Assembly: GCF_014200595.1 (NCBI RefSeq)
Contig: NZ_JACHCG010000004.1
Coordinates: forward strand, 248,001 to 312,000
From: Pedobacter cryoconitis
GTDB lineage: Bacteria > Bacteroidota > Bacteroidia > Sphingobacteriales > Sphingobacteriaceae
Direction of reading: 5' to 3'
DNA length: 64,000 bases
Both the position numbers and the translations under genes were made by a program. Shown in pieces: positions 44,842-54,248 of this stretch (positions are counted from its first letter, which is position 1; each line of letters opens with the position of its first letter). The notes under the pieces are model-generated. The model was not told the DNA's origin and did no database searches. It saw nothing but the letters and a program-made list of their open reading frames with translations.

Positions 44842-45450
44842 TTACTTAGAGTACAACTCTATAATAAGGTTTTCTTTGATATTTTCTGGAATCTCGTCGC
44901 GATTTGGATAAGTTAAGAACTTACCGCTTAATTCCGATGCATTCCAATCTAACCAATTAAACTTATTGATTACTCTTCCTGCTACTGAATTAGTGATGCT
45001 TTCAAGAGTTTTAGATTTCTCACGAACTGCAACAACGTCACCAGCTTTCAATTGATAAGAAGGGATATTTACTACTTCACCGTTCACTGTTACGTGTTTA
45101 TGGCTAACTAACTGACGAGCAGCAGAACGAGTAGTTGCAATACCTAATCTATAAACTGTATTATCTAAACGAGCTTCTAATAATTGTAATAAGTTATCAC
45201 CTGTAATGCCCTGACGGGAAGATGCTTTAGTAAACAAGTTACGGAACTGACGTTCTAATACACCATAAGTGTATTTAACTTTTTGTTTCTCCATTAACTG
45301 TACTGAATATTCAGATTGTTTACCTCTTCTTTTAGACGCACCGTGCTGTCCAGGAGGATAGTTTTTTCTATCTAATACTTTATCAGGACCAAAAATTGGT
45401 TCTCTGAATTTACGCGCGATTTTGGATTTTGGTCCTGTATATCTTGCCAT
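44842..45450 (-). CDS. rpsD: 30S ribosomal protein S4
   Basis: S4 starts assembly of the 30S body on 16S rRNA and in many bacteria represses the alpha operon. The 202-aa protein begins [20 protein letters not shown] and contains the S4 RNA-binding domain ([29 protein letters not shown]). Length and motifs are normal. It lies 65 nt after rpsK. Confidence 0.97.
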   Translation of the reverse strand: MARYTGPKSKIARKFREPIFGPDKVLDRKNYPPGQHGASKRRGKQSEYSVQLMEKQKVKYTYGVLERQFRNLFTKASSRQGITGDNLLQLLEARLDNTVYRLGIATTRSAARQLVSHKHVTVNGEVVNIPSYQLKAGDVVAVREKSKTLESITNSVAGRVINKFNWLDWNASELSGKFLTYPNRDEIPENIKENLIIELYSK

Positions 45451-45515
45451 TTCTTTTTGTTTTAAAGTATCATACAGCCTTAAACTGTAGACTCTTAGCT
45501 TTAAAAATTAATAAA

Positions 45516-45905
45516 TTAAACTCTTCTCTTCTTAGGAGGACGACATCCATTGTGTGGAAGCGGTGTAATATCTTTGATTGAGGTAACTTCGATACCAGAG
45601 ATTTGCAATGTTCTAATTGCAGACTCACGACCTGAACCTGGACCTTTAACAAATACTTCTACTTTACGCAGACCTAAATCAAAAGCTACTTTACCACAAT
45701 CAGATGCAGCTTGTCCGGCAGCGTATGGAGTGTTCTTTTTAGAACCCTTGAAGCCCATTTTACCAGCTGAAGACCATGAAATAGTTTGACCGTTGTTATT
45801 TGTCAGGGTAACAATGATATTATTAAAAGTCGCATTGATATGTGCTTGACCAACTGGTTCAATAACAACAATACGCTTTTTGGTTACTTTTTTACTCTTA
45901 GCCAT
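45516..45905 (-). CDS. rpsK: 30S ribosomal protein S11
   Basis: S11 lies in the 30S platform near the mRNA exit. The 129-aa protein contains [18 protein letters not shown] and [14 protein letters not shown] and ends with the invariant [11 protein letters not shown]. It starts 21 nt after rpsM. Confidence 0.97.
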   Translation of the reverse strand: MAKSKKVTKKRIVVIEPVGQAHINATFNNIIVTLTNNNGQTISWSSAGKMGFKGSKKNTPYAAGQAASDCGKVAFDLGLRKVEVFVKGPGSGRESAIRTLQISGIEVTSIKDITPLPHNGCRPPKKRRV

Positions 45906-45926
45906 AATTATTATTCGTTACTAATT

Positions 45927-46304
45927 TTATTTAGTAGCTTTTTTCTTGTTAGCAACTGTTTTTCTCTTGCCTTTACGAGTACGAGAATTGTTCTTAGTAC
46001 GTTGTCCACGTACCGGTAAACCTTTTCTGTGACGTAATCCGCGGTAACAACCAATATCCATTAAACGTTTGATGTTTAACTGAACTTCAGAACGTAAAGC
46101 ACCTTCTACTTTAATTCCGTCGTTAATGATTGTACGTATCGCTGATAACTCTTCATCAGACCAGTCTTGTACTTTTTTGCTAAAATCGATACCTGCCTCA
46201 GTTAATATACGCTGAGCAGTTGATCTGCCTACACCGAAGATGTAAGTTAGTCCAATTTCGCCTCTTTTGTTTCTTGGTAAATCTATACCTGATATCCTTG
46301 CCAT
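45927..46304 (-). CDS. rpsM: 30S ribosomal protein S13
   Basis: S13 sits in the 30S head and contacts the P-site tRNA and L5. The ATG at 46304 gives the conserved opening [20 protein letters not shown] and a 125-aa protein with a basic tail ([18 protein letters not shown]). An in-frame upstream start at 46355 would add 17 non-conserved residues and run through a leader hairpin. Motif [19 protein letters not shown] is present. Confidence 0.97.
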   Translation of the reverse strand: MARISGIDLPRNKRGEIGLTYIFGVGRSTAQRILTEAGIDFSKKVQDWSDEELSAIRTIINDGIKVEGALRSEVQLNIKRLMDIGCYRGLRHRKGLPVRGQRTKNNSRTRKGKRKTVANKKKATK

Positions 46305-46335
46305 ATTTGTACTAAATGTTTGATTAATTGACGAC

Positions 46336-46362
46336 AGATTGAGTAACCTGTACATTCAATCT
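46336..46362 (-). other. Inverted repeat in the rpmJ-rpsM spacer
   Basis: AGATTGA (46336-46342) pairs with TCAATCT (46356-46362), extendable with GATTA/TAATC. It sits where the alpha-operon leader lies in other bacteria. Confidence 0.4.
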
Positions 46363-46385
46363 AATCATACCTCAATAATTTTTTC

Positions 46386-46502
46386 TTAACCTTGACGCTG
46401 CTTGTACTTAGGATTTTTCTTGTTGATTACGTAAAGTTTACCTTTACGACGAATAATCTTGCAATCAGCGCTGCGTTTTTTAATTGATGACCTAACTTTC
46501 AT
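46386..46502 (-). CDS. rpmJ: 50S ribosomal protein L36 (zinc-free form)
   Basis: A 38-codon gene between infA and rpsM. The product starts [16 protein letters not shown] and ends NPKYKQRQG, the L36 signature. Only one of the four zinc ligands (Cys14) is kept; positions 11, 27 and 33 carry other residues, so this is the C-minus, zinc-independent form. Its start is 1 nt from the infA stop. Place, size and motif make it certain. Confidence 0.96.
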   Translation of the reverse strand: MKVRSSIKKRSADCKIIRRKGKLYVINKKNPKYKQRQG

Positions 46503-46503
46503 T

Positions 46504-46722
46504 TTATTTATATCTATAAGTAATCCTGCCCTTTGATAAATCGTAAGGCGACATCTCTAATTTTACTTTGTCCCCAGGTAATATCTTAATGTAGTGCATC
46601 CTCATTTTACCTGAGATATGAGCGATAATCTCGTGCCCATTCTCCAGCTCTACGCGGAACATGGCATTTGATAATGCTTCTCTTATTACACCGTCTTGTT
46701 CAATCGAGGCTTGTTTAGCCAT
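46504..46722 (-). CDS. infA: Translation initiation factor IF-1
   Basis: IF-1 occupies the A site during initiation. The 72-aa S1/OB-fold protein shows [39 protein letters not shown] and the ending KGRITYRYK. It lies between map and rpmJ, as in other Bacteroidota. The 71-nt spacer after map has an AT-only hairpin and a TAATTTTG box (46767-46774) that could be a weak internal promoter. Confidence 0.97.
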   Translation of the reverse strand: MAKQASIEQDGVIREALSNAMFRVELENGHEIIAHISGKMRMHYIKILPGDKVKLEMSPYDLSKGRITYRYK

Positions 46723-46793
46723 ATAATATTGATTTTTACTTGATTAGCTGCTATTAAACAGGGTTGCAAAATTAAATAAAAATATTTAATTAT

Positions 46794-47579
46794 TTACCTT
46801 TTTTCTTTTAAAACTTCTTCAATAAATGAAAAGGTCGATAAAACGTCTGCCTTGCCCTTTTTAACAGCAATTGTGTGCTCAAAATGTGCCGACGGTGAAT
46901 TATCACGACTTGTAACAGTCCATCCATCAGACCAAAACTTTACATTAGCAGTACCGGCGTTAATCATTGGCTCTATGGCAATTACCATTCCTTCCTCTAA
47001 TTTCATCCCTGTGCCCCGTTTACCATAGTTTGGTACTTCGGGCTTCTCATGTAATTTAACGCCAACACCGTGACCAACAAGCTCTCTCACTACACCAAAA
47101 CCGTTCTCCTCTGCTAAAGACTGAACTGCAAATCCTACATCACCGATACGGGATCCGACAACAGCTTTATCAATGGCACGTTTTAAACATTCCTGAGTGA
47201 TATCAACCAGCTTCTGACGCTCAGGGCTAATTTCTCCGATAGAGAAAGTATAAGCCGAGTCACCAAAGAAGTTGTTTTTAATAACACCACAATCGACAGA
47301 AATTAAATCGCCTTCCTGTATCACATAGTCACCTGGAAATCCATGAACAACCTGCTCATTTGGAGAAATACAAAGTGAATATGGAAATCCGTTATAGTTT
47401 AGAAATGCAGGGATTGCTCCGTTATCTTGTATATAAGTCTCCGCGAGTTTATTTAACTGCATCGTTGTAACTCCTGGTGCGATGATTTTTGCGACTTCTG
47501 CAAGCGTCTTAGACACCAGTAATGAGCTTTCCCTGATCAGCTCTACTTCTTCGGGAGACTTATAATAAACCTTAGACAT
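46794..47579 (-). CDS. map: Type I methionine aminopeptidase
   Basis: Map removes the initiator methionine from nascent proteins. The 261-aa enzyme shows the metal ligands in LISVDCGVIKNNFFGDSAYTF (two Asp), VGHGVGVKLHEKPEVPNYG (His) and MVIAIEPMIN (Glu), with a last Glu in FEHTIAV. It starts 6 nt after secY. Confidence 0.96.
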   Translation of the reverse strand: MSKVYYKSPEEVELIRESSLLVSKTLAEVAKIIAPGVTTMQLNKLAETYIQDNGAIPAFLNYNGFPYSLCISPNEQVVHGFPGDYVIQEGDLISVDCGVIKNNFFGDSAYTFSIGEISPERQKLVDITQECLKRAIDKAVVGSRIGDVGFAVQSLAEENGFGVVRELVGHGVGVKLHEKPEVPNYGKRGTGMKLEEGMVIAIEPMINAGTANVKFWSDGWTVTSRDNSPSAHFEHTIAVKKGKADVLSTFSFIEEVLKEKR

Positions 47580-47585
47580 TCAATA

Positions 47586-48926
47586 TTAAATTACAGCATT
47601 GCTACTGCTTGTATTTGCAGCGGCTACACCTGTACGACCTGTTACTCTTCCTGTTTTCATTAATCCATCATAATGACGCATTAATAAATAACTTTCAATC
47701 TGTTGCAAAGTATCCAATACAACACCTACTAAAATCAGCAGCGATGTACCACCATAGAAATGCGCAAACTCAGATTTGATACCGAATTTTACTGCAATCG
47801 ATGGAAGGATAGCGATAATAGCTAAGAATACAGAACCTGGAAAGGTGATCTTAGAAATTACATCATCAATATAAGATGAAGTTGACAACCCTGGTTTGAT
47901 ACCAGGAATGAAACCGCCATTTTTCTTCATATCATCAGACATCTGTACAGGATTAACAGTAATCGCAGTATAGAAGAATGTGAAAGCAATGATTAAAAAT
48001 GCAAACGTTAAGCTATAAGCCAGTGAAGTAGGATCACTAAACTGGATTAACCAGGTATTCTGTAACTTAGGAAAGAACTGAGTTACTGTAGTTGGGATAA
48101 ACATCAATGCCTGAGCAAAGATGATTGGCATTACACCAGCAGCATTCACTTTCAATGGAATATATTGTCTTACGCCACCGAATTGTCTGTTACCAACAAT
48201 ACGTTTTGCATATTGAACAGGAACCTTACGGACACCCTGAACAATAAGGATAGTGAACATTACCACAGCAAACAGTGCTACAATTTCCAGAACAAGCGCG
48301 ATTAAGCCACCATCTCCAACAAATCTTGAACTGATCTCCTGTTGTAAAGCTATCGGAAGACGTGCGATAATACCAACCATGATGATTAGTGAAATACCAT
48401 TTCCTATACCTTTATCAGTAATTTTTTCCCCTAACCACATTACAAACAAAGTACCGGCAGATAAAACAAATGTTGCAAGCACGAAGAATAAAGTGTGGTC
48501 AATCAGAATTGCTTCTGGTGGAACCTGAGTCTTTACATAACCAACAGCCTGAACAGCTGTAATAGCTACAGTTAAGTAACGGGTAATCTGATTTAGTTTA
48601 TTTCTGCCACTCTCTCCTTCTTTTTGCATTTTCTGGAAAGAAGGAACAGCGATACCTAATAACTGAACTACAATTGATGCAGAAATGTAAGGCATTACCC
48701 CAAGTGCAAGAACAGATACGCGGGAGAATGAACCTCCGGCAAACATATCAAGCAGACCAAGGATACCAGATTTCTGATTATCGCCTAAAGCTGTTGCATC
48801 CACACCTGGTAAAACCACGTGAGAAACGAACCTGTAGACCAAAAGAATTACGAGCGTAAATACGATACGCTCTTTTAATTCTTGAATTTTCCAAATATTA
48901 CTTAAAGTAGTAAAGAGCTTCTTCAT
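47586..48926 (-). CDS. secY: Preprotein translocase subunit SecY
   Basis: SecY is the channel of the Sec translocon in the inner membrane. The 446-aa protein has ten predicted helices; conserved landmarks are the second-helix start GGSFSRVSVLALGVMPYISA, GIGNGISLIIMVGI and the C-terminal cytosolic loop GRVTGRTG. It lies 13 nt after rplO, in the standard spc-operon place. Confidence 0.97.
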   Translation of the reverse strand: MKKLFTTLSNIWKIQELKERIVFTLVILLVYRFVSHVVLPGVDATALGDNQKSGILGLLDMFAGGSFSRVSVLALGVMPYISASIVVQLLGIAVPSFQKMQKEGESGRNKLNQITRYLTVAITAVQAVGYVKTQVPPEAILIDHTLFFVLATFVLSAGTLFVMWLGEKITDKGIGNGISLIIMVGIIARLPIALQQEISSRFVGDGGLIALVLEIVALFAVVMFTILIVQGVRKVPVQYAKRIVGNRQFGGVRQYIPLKVNAAGVMPIIFAQALMFIPTTVTQFFPKLQNTWLIQFSDPTSLAYSLTFAFLIIAFTFFYTAITVNPVQMSDDMKKNGGFIPGIKPGLSTSSYIDDVISKITFPGSVFLAIIAILPSIAVKFGIKSEFAHFYGGTSLLILVGVVLDTLQQIESYLLMRHYDGLMKTGRVTGRTGVAAANTSSSNAVI

Positions 48927-48939
48927 TAATTATAATTAA

Positions 48940-49386
48940 TTACAATTTTTCTATTGAGCCTCCAACAGCTTCAATAGCTTTCTGTGCAGTTGCAGAAAAA
49001 GCATGTGCTTTAACTTCGATTTTAGATTTTACTTCACCACGACCCAAGATCTTGATAAGATCGTTTTTGTGCGCTAAACCATGATCTTGCAAAGTAGCGA
49101 AATCAATAGTAGTTAAGCTGAACCTTTCTGCTAAACCTTGTAATACGTCTAAGTTAACGCCTACATATTCAACACGGTTAATTGGTTTGAAACCAACCTT
49201 AGGTACACGACGTTGTAATGGCATTTGACCACCTTCAAAACCGATTTTAGTTTTGTGACCAGAACGTGATCCAGCACCTTTATGACCACGAGTGGAAGTA
49301 CCACCACGACCAGAACCAGTACCACGACCTATTCTTTTACTATTTTTAGTAGAACCTGATGCAGGTTTTAAATTACTTAAGTTCAT
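48940..49386 (-). CDS. rplO: 50S ribosomal protein L15
   Basis: L15 is a late-assembling large-subunit protein. The ATG at 49386 gives [14 protein letters not shown], the usual start, then the Gly/Arg-rich extension [20 protein letters not shown]; the length is 148 aa. The in-frame ATG at 49419 adds 11 unconserved residues. The 107-nt spacer before it holds two hairpins. Confidence 0.97.
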   Translation of the reverse strand: MNLSNLKPASGSTKNSKRIGRGTGSGRGGTSTRGHKGAGSRSGHKTKIGFEGGQMPLQRRVPKVGFKPINRVEYVGVNLDVLQGLAERFSLTTIDFATLQDHGLAHKNDLIKILGRGEVKSKIEVKAHAFSATAQKAIEAVGGSIEKL

Positions 49387-49403
49387 TTTGAAACTTATTG
49401 TGC

Positions 49404-49486
49404 TGCCCTTCGCTTTCACTAATCAGGGCAACGGTTAAACATATACAAAGGTTGCAAATTAGCAAAATTAAACTAATTTACAACCT
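49404..49486 (-). other. Two hairpins in the rpmD-rplO spacer
   Basis: AGGTTGCAAATTAG (49449-49462) pairs with CTAATTTACAACCT (49473-49486) with one mismatch, and TGCCCT (49404-49409) pairs with AGGGCA (49425-49430). On the reverse strand the first is followed by TTTG and no strong T-run. Confidence 0.55.
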
Positions 49487-49493
49487 CTGCGAA

Positions 49494-49673
49494 TTATATA
49501 CTTTCGATAGCTACTAAGTGATTCACTTTTCTTACCATCCCAATGATAGCAGCGTTAGCTTCAACTTCAACAGACTGGTTCATTTTTTTTAAACCTAATG
49601 CCTGCATAGTTCTTTTTTGACGCTCGCTTCTGTCAATGATACTTTTTACCTGGGTTATTTTGATCTTAGCCAT
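49494..49673 (-). CDS. rpmD: 50S ribosomal protein L30
   Basis: A 59-codon gene between rpsE and rplO. The product begins MAKIKITQVKSIIDRSERQK and has ALGLKKMNQSVEV, the L30 signature; the length matches bacterial L30. It starts 4 nt after the rpsE stop. Family and position agree. Confidence 0.96.
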   Translation of the reverse strand: MAKIKITQVKSIIDRSERQKRTMQALGLKKMNQSVEVEANAAIIGMVRKVNHLVAIESI

Positions 49674-49677
49674 GTTC

Positions 49678-50196
49678 TTATCCGTTAAAAACTTTGTTTA
49701 AATCAACACCACGTTGCTGAGCGATGGTATAAGCATCACGCATTTTTGTTAAAGCATCTACTGTTGCTTTTACCACGTTGTGAGGATTTGATGAACCTTT
49801 TGATTTTGCTAATACGTTGTGTACACCAGCACTCTCTAAAACAGCACGCATTGCACCACCCGCGATAACACCTGTACCTACTGCTGCTGGTTTGATTAAT
49901 ACAAAACCACCTGAGAATTTACCGATTTGTTCGTGAGGAACAGTACCGTTTAATAAAGGAACTTTTACCAAGTTCTTTTTAGCATCATCGATACCTTTAG
50001 CAATTGCTTCAGTTACCTCTTTTGCTTTACCTAAACCATAACCTACGATTCCGTTTTCATCTCCAACAACTACGATAGCTGAGAAACTGAAAGTACGTCC
50101 ACCTTTGGTTACTTTGGCAACACGTTGTATACTAACTAAACGGTCTTTTAATTCGACCTCGCTAGTCTTAACTCTTTTTATATTGATAGTTGACAT
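49678..50196 (-). CDS. rpsE: 30S ribosomal protein S5
   Basis: S5 guards translational fidelity and has helicase-like contact with mRNA. The 172-aa protein has the double-stranded RNA-binding fold with [21 protein letters not shown] and the C-terminal [18 protein letters not shown]. Spacing is 17 nt from rplR. Confidence 0.97.
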   Translation of the reverse strand: MSTINIKRVKTSEVELKDRLVSIQRVAKVTKGGRTFSFSAIVVVGDENGIVGYGLGKAKEVTEAIAKGIDDAKKNLVKVPLLNGTVPHEQIGKFSGGFVLIKPAAVGTGVIAGGAMRAVLESAGVHNVLAKSKGSSNPHNVVKATVDALTKMRDAYTIAQQRGVDLNKVFNG

Positions 50197-50213
50197 TCTT
50201 ATCTATTTTCAGA

Positions 50214-50567
50214 TTAAAATACTAAACCAGCTTCACGGGCACCTTCTGCCAACGATTTTACGCGACCATGGTATAAATAGCCATTTCTATCGAAAACAAC
50301 TTCTTTAATGCCAGCTGCGATTGCTTTTTCAGCTACTAATTTACCTACAGCTACAGATTGCTCTGATTTGTTACCATTACTAGAAAAATCTTTAGATAAT
50401 GATGATGCTGATACGATTGTGCTTCCAGTTACGTCGTTAATGATTTGAGCATAAATTCCTTTATTGCTTCTATAAACTGATAAACGTGGACGGCTTTCAG
50501 AACCGGTAAGTCTTTTTCTGATTCCTTTTTTTATACGATCTCTACGAGATAATTTTTTCCCTGCCAT
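50214..50567 (-). CDS. rplR: 50S ribosomal protein L18
   Basis: L18 brings 5S rRNA to the large subunit together with L5. The 117-aa protein shows [20 protein letters not shown] and the ending [20 protein letters not shown]. It starts 5 nt after rplF. Confidence 0.97.
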   Translation of the reverse strand: MAGKKLSRRDRIKKGIRKRLTGSESRPRLSVYRSNKGIYAQIINDVTGSTIVSASSLSKDFSSNGNKSEQSVAVGKLVAEKAIAAGIKEVVFDRNGYLYHGRVKSLAEGAREAGLVF

Positions 50568-50572
50568 GATGA

Positions 50573-51130
50573 TTATTTTTTAGAAGCTGATTTACCTGCT
50601 TTTCTTCTTAACACTTCGCCTACAAACTTGATACCTTTACCTTTATATGGCTCTGGTGCACGTAACGAGCGTATTTTCGCTGCTACTTGACCGATCAGTT
50701 GTTTGTCAATACTTTCTAAAATGATTTTAGGAGTCTGACCTTTTTCTGAAGTCGTAGTAACTTTAATCTCTTCCGGTAATTGGAATACATAATGGTGAGA
50801 GAAACCTAAAACAAGATCAAGTGTATTACCTGTGTTAGTTGCGCGGTAACCCACACCAACTAATTCCTGAGAGATTTTATAACCTTCTGTTACACCAATA
50901 ACCATATTGTTTAACAATGAACGGTATAAACCATGCAATGCTTTGTGTCTTTTTTGTTCAGTCGGGCGAGTTACAGTAACTACACCGTCTTCCTGAGAAA
51001 CAGTGATGTCTGCATCAACTGCTTGTTGTAATTCACCTTTTGGGCCTTTTACAGTTACTAAATTATCTTTATCAACTGTAATTGTTACTCCAGCAGGTAC
51101 ATTAATTGGGGCTTTTCCTATTCTTGACAT
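50573..51130 (-). CDS. rplF: 50S ribosomal protein L6
   Basis: L6 lies near the sarcin-ricin loop. The 185-aa protein starts [17 protein letters not shown] and keeps the C-terminal motif [21 protein letters not shown]. Unusually for this window, it is preceded by a perfect Shine-Dalgarno stretch AAAGGAGGA (51146-51138), 7 nt before the ATG and outside coding sequence; most other genes here have none. Confidence 0.97.
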   Translation of the reverse strand: MSRIGKAPINVPAGVTITVDKDNLVTVKGPKGELQQAVDADITVSQEDGVVTVTRPTEQKRHKALHGLYRSLLNNMVIGVTEGYKISQELVGVGYRATNTGNTLDLVLGFSHHYVFQLPEEIKVTTTSEKGQTPKIILESIDKQLIGQVAAKIRSLRAPEPYKGKGIKFVGEVLRRKAGKSASKK

Positions 51131-51137
51131 TTTGCTA

Positions 51138-51146
51138 TCCTCCTTT
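51138..51146 (-). promoter_or_regulatory. Canonical ribosome binding site of rplF
   Basis: AAAGGAGGA on the reverse strand, 7 nt before the rplF ATG, in the 18-nt gap after rpsH. It is notable because Bacteroidota seldom use such sites. Confidence 0.7.
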
Positions 51147-51148
51147 AA

Positions 51149-51547
51149 TTAATAAACGTGACACAAAACTTCGCCACCAATGTTTAGTCTGGCCGCTTCT
51201 TTATCTGTCATAACTCCTTTAGAAGTAGACAAGATAGCGATACCTAAACCGTTCAATACTCTTGGCATATTATCAACGCCTGCATACTGCCTTAAACCTG
51301 GTTTGCTGATACGCGCTAAAGTGCGGATAGCAGGTATTTTAGTTATTGGATTGTATTTCAAAGCGATTTTAATCGTTCCTTGTACAGTAGTTTCCTCGAA
51401 CTTGTAGTTGGCAATGTAACCTTTGTCAAAAAGTACTTTAGTAATTTCCTTTTTAAGATTTGATGCAGGAATTTCTACAATTCTGTGATTTGCCTTAATG
51501 GCATTTCTTACTCTTGTAAGATAATCTGCTATTGGATCTGTATTCAT
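51149..51547 (-). CDS. rpsH: 30S ribosomal protein S8
   Basis: S8 binds the central domain of 16S rRNA and in E. coli represses the spc operon. The 132-aa protein opens MNTDPIADYLTRVRNAIKAN and ends GGEVLCHVY, both diagnostic. It is preceded by a 134-nt structured spacer, by far the longest in this part of the operon. Confidence 0.97.
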   Translation of the reverse strand: MNTDPIADYLTRVRNAIKANHRIVEIPASNLKKEITKVLFDKGYIANYKFEETTVQGTIKIALKYNPITKIPAIRTLARISKPGLRQYAGVDNMPRVLNGLGIAILSTSKGVMTDKEAARLNIGGEVLCHVY

Positions 51548-51577
51548 TTTTATTGATTTGTGATAGTGGTTTCCTTT

Positions 51578-51672
51578 CCGAACTATTCGGAGCGACCTTC
51601 CATCGGTTAATTTTTCTATTTAAACGTATAACGTTAGAAGTTAAACGCATGATGCGTAAAACTCTCTAACGT
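51578..51672 (-). other. Structured spacer between rpsN and rpsH
   Basis: ACGTTAGA (51631-51638) pairs with TCTAACGT (51665-51672) and encloses ACGCAT G ATGCGT (51645-51657). A second hairpin, CCGAA CTA TTCGG, is at 51578-51590. There is no T-tract, so a regulatory or processing element is more likely than a terminator. Confidence 0.6.
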
Positions 51673-51681
51673 AAAACGATT

Positions 51682-51951
51682 TTACCAGCTTGCTTTGGTA
51701 ACTCCAGGAATTTTTCCTGCTAATGCCATATCACGGAATGTAACCCTTGATATACCGAAAGTACGCATGTAACCACGTGGACGGCCAGTTAATTTACAAC
51801 GGTTGTGTAAACGTACTGGTGATGAGTTTTTTGGTAACTTATCTAATCCTTCGAAATCACCTGCAGCTTTTAATTCTGCACGTTTGTCAGCATACTTAGC
51901 TACCAATCTCTGGCGCTTAATTTCGCGAGCTTTTACACCTTCTTTTGCCAT
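51682..51951 (-). CDS. rpsN: 30S ribosomal protein S14 (zinc-free form)
   Basis: S14 lies in the 30S head. The 89-aa protein has the C-terminal signature [20 protein letters not shown] and lacks the CxxC pairs of the short zinc form, so it is the longer, zinc-independent type. Its ATG overlaps the rplE stop by one base, implying translational coupling. Confidence 0.97.
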   Translation of the reverse strand: MAKEGVKAREIKRQRLVAKYADKRAELKAAGDFEGLDKLPKNSSPVRLHNRCKLTGRPRGYMRTFGISRVTFRDMALAGKIPGVTKASW

Positions 51952-52523
51952 TATTGATCTGTATTAAGGGTTTGGTTTTTAAACGGTAATCCAAATTGCT
52001 TTAAAAGTTCCAATGCTTCAACATCAGTTGTTGCTGAAGTTACAAAGGTAATATCCATACCTAAAATCTTAGAGATTTTGTCGATGTTGATCTCAGGGAA
52101 AATGATTTGTTCAGTAATACCTAATGTGTAATTACCTTTTCCATCAAATCCTTTATCGTTGATACCTTTGAAATCACGGATACGTGGTAAAGCTACGGAA
52201 ATTAAACGATCTAAAAACTCAAACATGTTATTGTCACGTAAAGTTACACGTACACCTACTGGCATACCTTTACGTAATTTAAAGTTTGAGATATCTTTTT
52301 TAGATTTCGCTCCAACTGCCTGCTGACCTGTGATTGTGCTCATTTCTAAAATAGAACTGTCCATAATCTTTTTGTCAGTTACAGAGAAACGACCAACACC
52401 TTGGTTGACAGCTATCTTCTCTAACTTAGGAACCTGCATTACGCTTTTGTAATTGAACTTCTCTTTAAGAGCAGATACAATTTCCTCTTTATATTTAGTC
52501 TTTAATCTTGGTATGTAAGTCAT
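51951..52523 (-). CDS. rplE: 50S ribosomal protein L5
   Basis: L5 binds 5S rRNA and forms the bridge to S13. The 190-aa protein shows [26 protein letters not shown] and [20 protein letters not shown]. Its start overlaps the rplX stop by one base and its stop overlaps rpsN. Confidence 0.97.
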   Translation of the reverse strand: MTYIPRLKTKYKEEIVSALKEKFNYKSVMQVPKLEKIAVNQGVGRFSVTDKKIMDSSILEMSTITGQQAVGAKSKKDISNFKLRKGMPVGVRVTLRDNNMFEFLDRLISVALPRIRDFKGINDKGFDGKGNYTLGITEQIIFPEINIDKISKILGMDITFVTSATTDVEALELLKQFGLPFKNQTLNTDQ

Positions 52524-52864
52524 TATTTGATCTCCTCTCCTGATTTTTTAGATACCCTAACTAATTTCCCAGCAGCGTTAAGCTTTCTGCCAACACGCGT
52601 AGTTTTTCCTGATTTAGGATCAATTAACGCAACGTTAGAAATATGAAGAGCAGCCTCTTTTTTAATGATACCTCCGTTAGGATTAGCAGCATTTGGTTTT
52701 GTATGTTTAGACACAAGGTTAACACCTTCTATCAGTATCCTGCTTTTAGTAATTAATACTGAAAGCACTTTACCTTCCTGGCCTCTTGAATCACCAGCGA
52801 TAACCTTTACTAAATCTCCTTTACGGATTTTAATTTTTGGTTGAACAGTTACTTTATTTTTCAT
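52523..52864 (-). CDS. rplX: 50S ribosomal protein L24
   Basis: L24 is one of the two assembly initiators of the large subunit. The 113-aa protein carries the KOW motif [19 protein letters not shown] and [18 protein letters not shown]. It is 1 nt from rplN. Confidence 0.97.
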   Translation of the reverse strand: MKNKVTVQPKIKIRKGDLVKVIAGDSRGQEGKVLSVLITKSRILIEGVNLVSKHTKPNAANPNGGIIKKEAALHISNVALIDPKSGKTTRVGRKLNAAGKLVRVSKKSGEEIK

Positions 52865-52865
52865 T

Positions 52866-53234
52866 TTATAATACCTCCGGTGCTAATGATACAATCTTCA
52901 TGAATTGTTTCTCACGCAGTTCTCTCGCTACCGGGCCAAAAATACGTGTTCCACGCGGCTCATCTTGTGCATTTAATAAGACTGCTGCATTATCGTCGAA
53001 ACGGATGTAAGAACCATCTTTACGTCTGATCTCTTTCTTTGTTCTTACAACAACTGCTTTAGAAACGGTTCCTTTTTTAATGTTACCTGAAGGCAATGCA
53101 CTTTTAACGGTAACAACGATTTTGTCACCAATAGAAGCGTATCTCTTTCCGGTTCCACCAAGTACACGGATAACCAATACTTGTTTTGCGCCGCTATTGT
53201 CGGCTACGTTTAATCTTGATTCCTGTTGTACCAT
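52866..53234 (-). CDS. rplN: 50S ribosomal protein L14
   Basis: L14 sits at the subunit interface. The 122-aa protein begins [18 protein letters not shown] and ends [16 protein letters not shown], both invariant. It is 1 nt from rpsQ. Confidence 0.97.
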   Translation of the reverse strand: MVQQESRLNVADNSGAKQVLVIRVLGGTGKRYASIGDKIVVTVKSALPSGNIKKGTVSKAVVVRTKKEIRRKDGSYIRFDDNAAVLLNAQDEPRGTRIFGPVARELREKQFMKIVSLAPEVL

Positions 53235-53235
53235 G

Positions 53236-53490
53236 TTATTTAGCCCTCTCTAAAATTTCCACTAATCTCCAGTTCTTGTTTTTACTCAGCGGACGAGTCT
53301 CCATGATAAGTACTGTATCACCAATACCACAATCGTTTTTCTCGTCATGAGCCATAAATTTGGTAGTTTTCTTAACAAACTTACCATAGATCGGGTGTTT
53401 CACTTTACGTTCTACCGCTACAACAACAGATTTATCCATTTTGTTGCTTACCACCAACCCGGTTCTTGTTTTTCTTAATTGTCTTTCCAT
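53236..53490 (-). CDS. rpsQ: 30S ribosomal protein S17
   Basis: S17 binds the 5' domain of 16S rRNA. The ATG at 53490 gives [20 protein letters not shown] and an 84-aa OB-fold protein with [20 protein letters not shown]. The in-frame ATG at 53532 would add 14 residues and overlap rpmC, and is rejected. Confidence 0.97.
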   Translation of the reverse strand: MERQLRKTRTGLVVSNKMDKSVVVAVERKVKHPIYGKFVKKTTKFMAHDEKNDCGIGDTVLIMETRPLSKNKNWRLVEILERAK

Positions 53491-53503
53491 TTCGACTCTA
53501 AAG

Positions 53504-53713
53504 TTATTTAGTTTCACTAGCTGACTCAGCATTACGCTTAGTCATTTCAGTATTTAATCGGGCGATGTCTTTTCTTACCTTAGTGATACGGGTAGGATTC
53601 TCTATAGCCGAAATTGTATGTGCAAATTTTAACTTAACTAAGTTTTCTTTTTCTTCTGCAATCCTGACTACTAGTTCTTCTTTTGAAAGCCCTGTGATTT
53701 CTGAGTTCTTCAT
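53504..53713 (-). CDS. rpmC: 50S ribosomal protein L29
   Basis: L29 is a small helical protein at the tunnel exit. The 69-aa product shows [20 protein letters not shown] and [15 protein letters not shown], typical of the family. The 74-nt spacer after rplP contains a weak GGGTC/GACCC stem. Confidence 0.96.
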   Translation of the reverse strand: MKNSEITGLSKEELVVRIAEEKENLVKLKFAHTISAIENPTRITKVRKDIARLNTEMTKRNAESASETK

Positions 53714-53787
53714 TTTATTAATTTTTATGTTCTGGGTCTAGCGGTTATAAAAACAAGTTACTTACAACATTGACCCCAAAACTCTTT

Positions 53788-54210
53788 TTATGCTTCTACG
53801 TAATCTCTACGTACTACAAACTTTGTTTGGATAGGTAATTTTTGAGCAGCTAATCTCATTGCTTCTTTAGCAACTTCTAACGATACACCTTCAGCTTCAA
53901 AAATGATGCGTCCTGGTCTAACAACAGCTACCCAGTACTCTGGAGCACCTTTACCTTTACCCATACGTACTTCAGCTGGTTTCTTAGTAACCGGTTTGTC
54001 CGGGAAAATTCTAATCCACACTTGGCCTTCACGTTTCATGAAACGAGTTACCGCAATACGGGCTGCCTCTATCTGACGACTTGTAATCCAGGTCGCCTCT
54101 AAAGATTTAATCCCGAAAGACCCGAATGATAATTCAGCTCCACGTGTAGCTAAACCCTTCATTCTGCCCTTTTGCATCTTTCTGAACTTCGTTCTTTTTG
54201 GCTGTAACAT
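53788..54210 (-). CDS. rplP: 50S ribosomal protein L16
   Basis: L16 organises the A-site region of the large subunit. The 140-aa protein begins [19 protein letters not shown] and contains [20 protein letters not shown] and [17 protein letters not shown]. It is complete. Confidence 0.97.
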   Translation of the reverse strand: MLQPKRTKFRKMQKGRMKGLATRGAELSFGSFGIKSLEATWITSRQIEAARIAVTRFMKREGQVWIRIFPDKPVTKKPAEVRMGKGKGAPEYWVAVVRPGRIIFEAEGVSLEVAKEAMRLAAQKLPIQTKFVVRRDYVEA

Positions 54211-54248
54211 TTTATCTTAATATTATCGTAAAACGATCTGTTAACTAA

